Source: Pseudomonadales bacterium
Lineage (GTDB): Bacteria; Pseudomonadota; Gammaproteobacteria; Pseudomonadales; Azotimanducaceae
NCBI GenBank assembly: GCA_030749725.1
Contig: JASMJM010000066.1
Location: 1 to 64,000 of the forward strand
DNA: 64,000 nt
Direction: 5' to 3'
This document shows positions 60,456-64,000 of the stretch, in pieces. The notes beneath the pieces were generated by a model that saw nothing but the letters and a program-made list of their open reading frames with translations, searched no databases and was not told the origin of the DNA. Position numbers and translations under genes: made by a program. Numbering within the stretch: the first letter of the stretch is position 1; every line of letters starts with the position of its first letter.

Positions 60456-62432
60456 CTAGATGACCCGATCGTTGCCCCCATCCACAGCTATCTGTGCACC
60501 AGTGGTTTTGGCAAAGGCGGGTCCAGCCAGTGCAACCACCAGTCTGGCGACATCCTCGGACGTGATATCAGTCTTCAATATGTTGTTTCTTTTGTACTGG
60601 TCCACGCTGAGGCCGTAGTGGTCCGCTCTTTTTTGCAGCACTACATCGGTCCAGACACCTGTGTCAAACACGGCATTGGGATGAACTGCGTTGACACGGA
60701 TGCCGTCACCACCCAGTTCCAGGGCTGCCACGCGCGCTATCTGGGTCAGTGCCGCTTTTGCGGATGAGTAGGCACCTGCGCCAGGCCCCGGTGCGGGTAC
60801 GTTCTTTGAGGCCATCAAGATGATGCAAGGTTCCAGACCCAGTTTGAGATAGGGGATGCACTCCCTCATCACCTTTACGTGGCTGCTGAAATTCAGTTCC
60901 AATGACCTATTCAATTCATCGTCTGACAGTTCCGCTACGGTCAGACTGGCGGGAAACGCACCGGCGTTGCTGACGAGAACATCGATGCCGCCGAAATTCT
61001 CCACGCCCCTCTGAATGGCTGTTGTGATCGACTTAGTGCTGGTTATGTCACAGGTGATTCCCAGCCCATCTTCACCATCGAATTGCTGTTCCACAGCAGC
61101 ATTGATGTCGAGGGCGATTACCGCAGCCCCCAAAGTGCTAAATTCCCTGGCACAAGCCTGGCCAATTCCGGATGCAGCGCCAGTCACCAGCACCACCTTG
61201 CCTTCGAACAGATCAGGTACAACATCCCGTTGCAGTTTGGCCTGCTCCAGTTGCCAGTACTCCAGCTTGAAAATCTTCTCTTCCGGCAAGGGACGCCAGC
61301 CACCCAACTGCTCTCCCAACTGCACCGCTCGTATGGTGTGATCGACTATTTCGTGGACGATGCTCAATCGCTTTCGGTTGACAGCCAGTGACAGGCATCC
61401 CTTCCCTTTCCACACGCCAAAACGCGGTGCCGGATCGAGGCACACCGCACCCTCTTCAGCGTGGTTACCGAAATAGGTCAGATAGTCCTGGCCGAACTGT
61501 TCGACCCCAGCTACGGGGTCGTCATCCAATATGGCAGGAATTCGTTTGCTGTGCAGAACGTGATCCGGCGTGAGGGGACCACGTACAGCAAGACTTTCAA
61601 TATCGTCTAACGACGCGTAGCCAGTACTTTCGGCACTCCTGTTCCATTTCACCAGCAAGGGTAGCCCGGCGAGCTGCGAGGCACTGTGACGCACTCTGGC
61701 AATGTCAAGATAGTCACCGGACTGCGGTTGGTATTGCGCTCTGGCCGGCGACCGGGCATCCATCTTGTGCAGGTGCACTTCAGCCTTGGATACCAGTTCG
61801 ATCATCTTGTCGTAGCTGGTGCGGGCATCATCACCGAAGGTAAATAGACCGTGATGCAGCAGGATGATGCCATCGAGCTGCTGCCAGTCCATCTCCCTGG
61901 TAGCCTCTGAAACCTGTTTGGCAAGTTCGAAACCGGACATCACGTAAGGCAGTATCAGGATGCCAGCGCCATATATCTCCCGCAACAGGGATTCTCCCCG
62001 GGCAGTATTGCTGATGGTTACAACCACGTCAGCATGGGTGTGATCCACGAATTTGCAGGGAATCAGGGCATGCAGGAGGGCTTCCACAGAAGGAGACGGA
62101 GCTAGGGGATCGGTCAACGCAGTCTGCAGGCACTGATTCAGCGCGGCATCGGCGAGTTCCGACAGGGTCAGCAACTGTTTCAGTTGCTCAAGCCTGACCG
62201 GTGAGAAGCCGGTTGCGTCGATGTCTTTAAGATCTCGCCCTGAGCCCTTCACGCTGAGGATCTCCTGCTTCTGCCCGAACAGATCATCCTCGTTGGTTTT
62301 CAGCGAGGTATTGCCTCCGCCATACAATACCAGATCGCTTTCCTGTCCCAGCAATCTGGATGTATAGACTCGCTCCTGCAGATCCGAACCGGCAAATTGC
62401 CGCGCGTCGGAAGCGTCCCAGCGGTTCTTCAT
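60456..62432 (-). CDS. Bifunctional class II aldolase / short-chain dehydrogenase
   Basis: 658 residues: an N-terminal class II aldolase/adducin domain (SDLVLYGGGNTSLK, FVDHTHADVVV with metal-binding His, LLHHGLFTFG) fused to an SDR domain from about residue 400 (VTGAASGIGQACAREF, SNAG, YSSAK, and the end KTTGAQIAVDGGNDRVI). Such fusions (RhaD-like aldolase plus dehydrogenase) act on deoxy-sugar phosphates, such as rhamnulose-1-phosphate, to lactate. The sugar used is not certain. Confidence 0.92.
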   Translation of the reverse strand: MKNRWDASDARQFAGSDLQERVYTSRLLGQESDLVLYGGGNTSLKTNEDDLFGQKQEILSVKGSGRDLKDIDATGFSPVRLEQLKQLLTLSELADAALNQCLQTALTDPLAPSPSVEALLHALIPCKFVDHTHADVVVTISNTARGESLLREIYGAGILILPYVMSGFELAKQVSEATREMDWQQLDGIILLHHGLFTFGDDARTSYDKMIELVSKAEVHLHKMDARSPARAQYQPQSGDYLDIARVRHSASQLAGLPLLVKWNRSAESTGYASLDDIESLAVRGPLTPDHVLHSKRIPAILDDDPVAGVEQFGQDYLTYFGNHAEEGAVCLDPAPRFGVWKGKGCLSLAVNRKRLSIVHEIVDHTIRAVQLGEQLGGWRPLPEEKIFKLEYWQLEQAKLQRDVVPDLFEGKVVLVTGAASGIGQACAREFSTLGAAVIALDINAAVEQQFDGEDGLGITCDITSTKSITTAIQRGVENFGGIDVLVSNAGAFPASLTVAELSDDELNRSLELNFSSHVKVMRECIPYLKLGLEPCIILMASKNVPAPGPGAGAYSSAKAALTQIARVAALELGGDGIRVNAVHPNAVFDTGVWTDVVLQKRADHYGLSVDQYKRNNILKTDITSEDVARLVVALAGPAFAKTTGAQIAVDGGNDRVI

Positions 62433-62499
62433 GATTTATACCGTACGTTACCGCGCAACTTCCCTATGGCAAAGTGCGAAATTGCACGCCTGGCGACCC

Positions 62500-62934
62500 T
62501 TAGTTTTGCTGACGAGATGACTTCTTTGGCACCCAATTGTCGAGCTTCAGCCTGACGACTTTTGAAAAGCGCTTGTGATTGTTTGTCACCAACACGGCAT
62601 TCTTGTCAAGGGCATGTGCAGCGATCATGGCATCGTTATAGCCGATCGGCGTACCTGCTCTTATTAGACGACTCTGCACGACAGCGAATCTGTCCGCAGC
62701 GGATTTATCCCACGCGCTGATAGAATAAAGGCGCTCACAAAACAGTTCGATCGCTCTATTGTACTTGCGCGAATTCGTTGATCTTTCTGCACCCAATCTC
62801 AGTTCGGCATAGGTAATCACCGACACGCAAAGGGCGTCACCTTTCTGAGCCCTAACTTGCATAGCAGACAATACTTCTTCCGGGCGCTTGCGAATCACAT
62901 AGCTGCAAGTGTCTGTATCCAACATGTACAGCAT
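62500..62934 (-). CDS. VapC-type PIN-domain toxin
   Basis: 144-residue PIN ribonuclease: acidic residues D6 and D8 (MLDTDTC), E44 (TYAELRLGA), D101 (YNDAMIAAHAL), and C-terminal VTNNHKRFSKV. Cleaves RNA, commonly tRNA or rRNA, when free of its antitoxin. Its ATG overlaps the vapB stop. Confidence 0.93.
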   Translation of the reverse strand: MLYMLDTDTCSYVIRKRPEEVLSAMQVRAQKGDALCVSVITYAELRLGAERSTNSRKYNRAIELFCERLYSISAWDKSAADRFAVVQSRLIRAGTPIGYNDAMIAAHALDKNAVLVTNNHKRFSKVVRLKLDNWVPKKSSRQQN

Positions 62935-63191
62935 TAGAATCTGACTCTTACAGCGTCTAAGAGTTCTGGCCGTTCTGACATAAAGTCATCACCTACAACA
63001 GGCGCTTCATCGGCAAACGTTTCCCAGGTCTTGCGGGCTGGGATAATAATCAGACTGTTACCCTCTTTTCGGATGATAACTTCTTTCACACCGGCAAATT
63101 GATATGCTTTAGGAATGCGCACGGCTTGACTGCGCCCATTGACAAAAAGCTTTGCTTTTGTTTCCACTACGGTCTCCTGTTTCCGTGGCAT
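62934..63191 (-). CDS. VapB-type antitoxin
   Basis: 85 residues: an AbrB/MazE-like N-terminal DNA-binding strand set (AKLFVNGRSQAVRIPKAYQF) and an acidic C-terminal tail that would wrap VapC. Overlaps vapC by one codon-sharing base pair. Likely represses its own promoter; the upstream region has GGCATATGCC (63186-63195) at the start codon as a candidate operator, and a 9-bp AGACAAGGA tandem at about 63236-63259. Confidence 0.9.
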   Translation of the reverse strand: MPRKQETVVETKAKLFVNGRSQAVRIPKAYQFAGVKEVIIRKEGNSLIIIPARKTWETFADEAPVVGDDFMSERPELLDAVRVRF

Positions 63192-63263
63192 ATGCCAAGT
63201 ATATTACGTGACGAAACATACTGCAAGCATAGGCCAAGGAAGACAAGGAAGACAAGGACTAAT

Positions 63264-63647
63264 TTATCCTGAAGCCCTGGTAAATACGTCGGTGTTGATC
63301 AGAAAGGAATTCCATACCTGAGTGGGCTTGCTGCGTGCTTCATCTTCGAACTGACGGGTCAGGACCCATAGTGTGTGAATTTGTTGATCACCCTGTTCGT
63401 TCTTCAGGATTCTGCCGTTAAACGAGGTCATGGCATGGAGGTTCTCTTCCGGGTCGTCAAAATTCACTATAAAACAGAGAATCTCGCCATTTTGGCTGCC
63501 GGTCACCTGGTATTCCTTGCCCCGTGCAGCGCGTCCCTTCTTTGACTCGAACACAGCCTTGATGGCGGACCCTTCCACCTCGAGAATTCTGAGACAGGAT
63601 CCATTCTGGTTGATCCAGTCCCCCAACAACTCGTCTGAGTCACTCAT
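63264..63647 (-). CDS. Avidin-family protein without signal peptide
   Basis: 127 residues aligning along its whole length with streptavidin: GDWINQNGS, FESKKG, YQVTG, HAMTSFNG, IHTLWVLT and VWNSFLINTDVF correspond to strands 1, 3, 4, 6, 7 and 8. Biotin-contact positions kept: N13, S17, S35, T74, W94, W112, D120. Changed: streptavidin L25, Y43, V47, W79, S88 and W92 correspond to N15, F33, K37, F63, A72 and F76. An in-frame TGA lies 9 codons before the ATG, so no signal peptide exists; it should be cytoplasmic. AAGAG lies about 9 nt upstream. Biotin binding is inferred and may be weaker or altered. Confidence 0.8.
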   Translation of the reverse strand: MSDSDELLGDWINQNGSCLRILEVEGSAIKAVFESKKGRAARGKEYQVTGSQNGEILCFIVNFDDPEENLHAMTSFNGRILKNEQGDQQIHTLWVLTRQFEDEARSKPTQVWNSFLINTDVFTRASG

Positions 63648-63689
63648 GGCGCACTCTTTCTGTGGACCAAATCAGCGCAACGGCGCCGA

Positions 63690-63932
63690 CTAAAAGATTA
63701 TGATCCGTGGATCCAGCTTGCAGTCGTCAGCGACGACAACAGCATAGTGGTAGACTCTCCCATCGGGTCTGCCTGTGCCTTTCTTAATGTGACAGGTAAC
63801 TTGCGACAGTGTTCCAGTGCATTTCCGTTGGTCTTTGAAAGGCCTTTCATTGCCGATTTTCATGACGATCTTGAAGGGAACGCTGACGCCGGAAGTTGGA
63901 CTCCATTTCCACACGATCTTGTTCTTTGTCAT
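63690..63932 (-). CDS. Small protein of unknown function
   Basis: 80 residues from MTKNKIVWKWSPTSG; the frame is open 13 codons further to 63971. It has three Cys and many Lys/Arg, with a short strand-rich pattern (VPFKIVMKIGNERPF; YHYAVVVADDCKLDPRIIIF ends it). No family recognised. It lies 42 bp upstream of the avidin-like gene on the same strand and may share a transcript. Confidence 0.55.
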   Translation of the reverse strand: MTKNKIVWKWSPTSGVSVPFKIVMKIGNERPFKDQRKCTGTLSQVTCHIKKGTGRPDGRVYHYAVVVADDCKLDPRIIIF

Positions 63933-64000
63933 GGCCTTTGCTGTCCTGCACGTTTTATCCCTTTCATGCATAGCATCAGCGTCACAATTCTTGGTCTCTG

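Noticed and set aside
62500-63647. Defence island around vapBC and the avidin-like gene
   Set aside because: No nuclease, helicase, restriction or other defence gene is visible; a single toxin-antitoxin pair is not enough.

Overview
The window reads as chromosome from a Gram-negative gammaproteobacterium. It encodes outer-membrane lipid synthesis and transport (lpxC, mlaBCDEF, lptABC), the Rod and divisome systems, RpoN with the nitrogen PTS, and a bacterial type A RNase P RNA. From 580 to about 54020 the gene order is collinear with the block known from Pseudomonas and relatives that runs from argJ-secA through the division cluster, rnpB, sspAB, rpsI-rplM, murA, mla, lpt-rpoN-ptsN, yhdP-rng and mreBCD to gatCAB. 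Base composition and coding density look even; no insertion sequence, prophage, CRISPR or tRNA gene was seen.

Layout: 1-579 holds two hairpin-type repeats. 580-7080 carries argJ, secA, an M23 peptidase, a DciA-like protein and lpxC. 7081-19655 is the division and cell wall (dcw) cluster on the minus strand, from mraZ to ftsZ, with a clear sigma-70 promoter and a four-repeat MraZ box. 19848-26555 has rnpB, rsmI, lpoA, yraN, dolP, sspB, sspA, rpsI and rplM. 26658-33056 has hisD, murA, ibaG and mlaBCDEF. 33307-40631 has the yrbG antiporter, lptCAB, rpoN, hpf, ptsN, rapZ, ptsO and darP. 40632-50242 has a nitrilase, yhdP, rng, maf and mreDCB. 50502-54023 is gatCAB. From 54024 on the conserved block ends. 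A repeat-rich stretch is followed by accessory genes: DUF1499, a Tat-exported M15 peptidase, two short-chain dehydrogenases (one fused to an aldolase), a queuosine-precursor-type transporter, an LtaS-like sulfatase-fold enzyme, a VapBC pair, an avidin-like protein with no signal peptide, and a small orphan.

The most notable signals are these. (1) Three tandem copies of the start of ibaG lie just upstream of it; each is a 16-codon micro-ORF with its own ATG and stop, and most differences between the two best-aligned copies are synonymous. (2) A family of about 120-140 bp hairpin repeats has GGGGT-type stem arms that differ between copies but stay complementary within each copy. (3) The dcw cluster is tightly packed yet lacks murF, mraY, murG and ddl (and murB). 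Other operons in the window also lack a usual member: petABC, hisG, kdsDC, tldD/pmbA and diaA. (4) There is a probable cytoplasmic avidin-family protein. (5) The conserved N-terminus of mreC is in frame but has no ATG/GTG/TTG, which suggests an ATC start. Whether the missing genes are encoded elsewhere cannot be told from this window.
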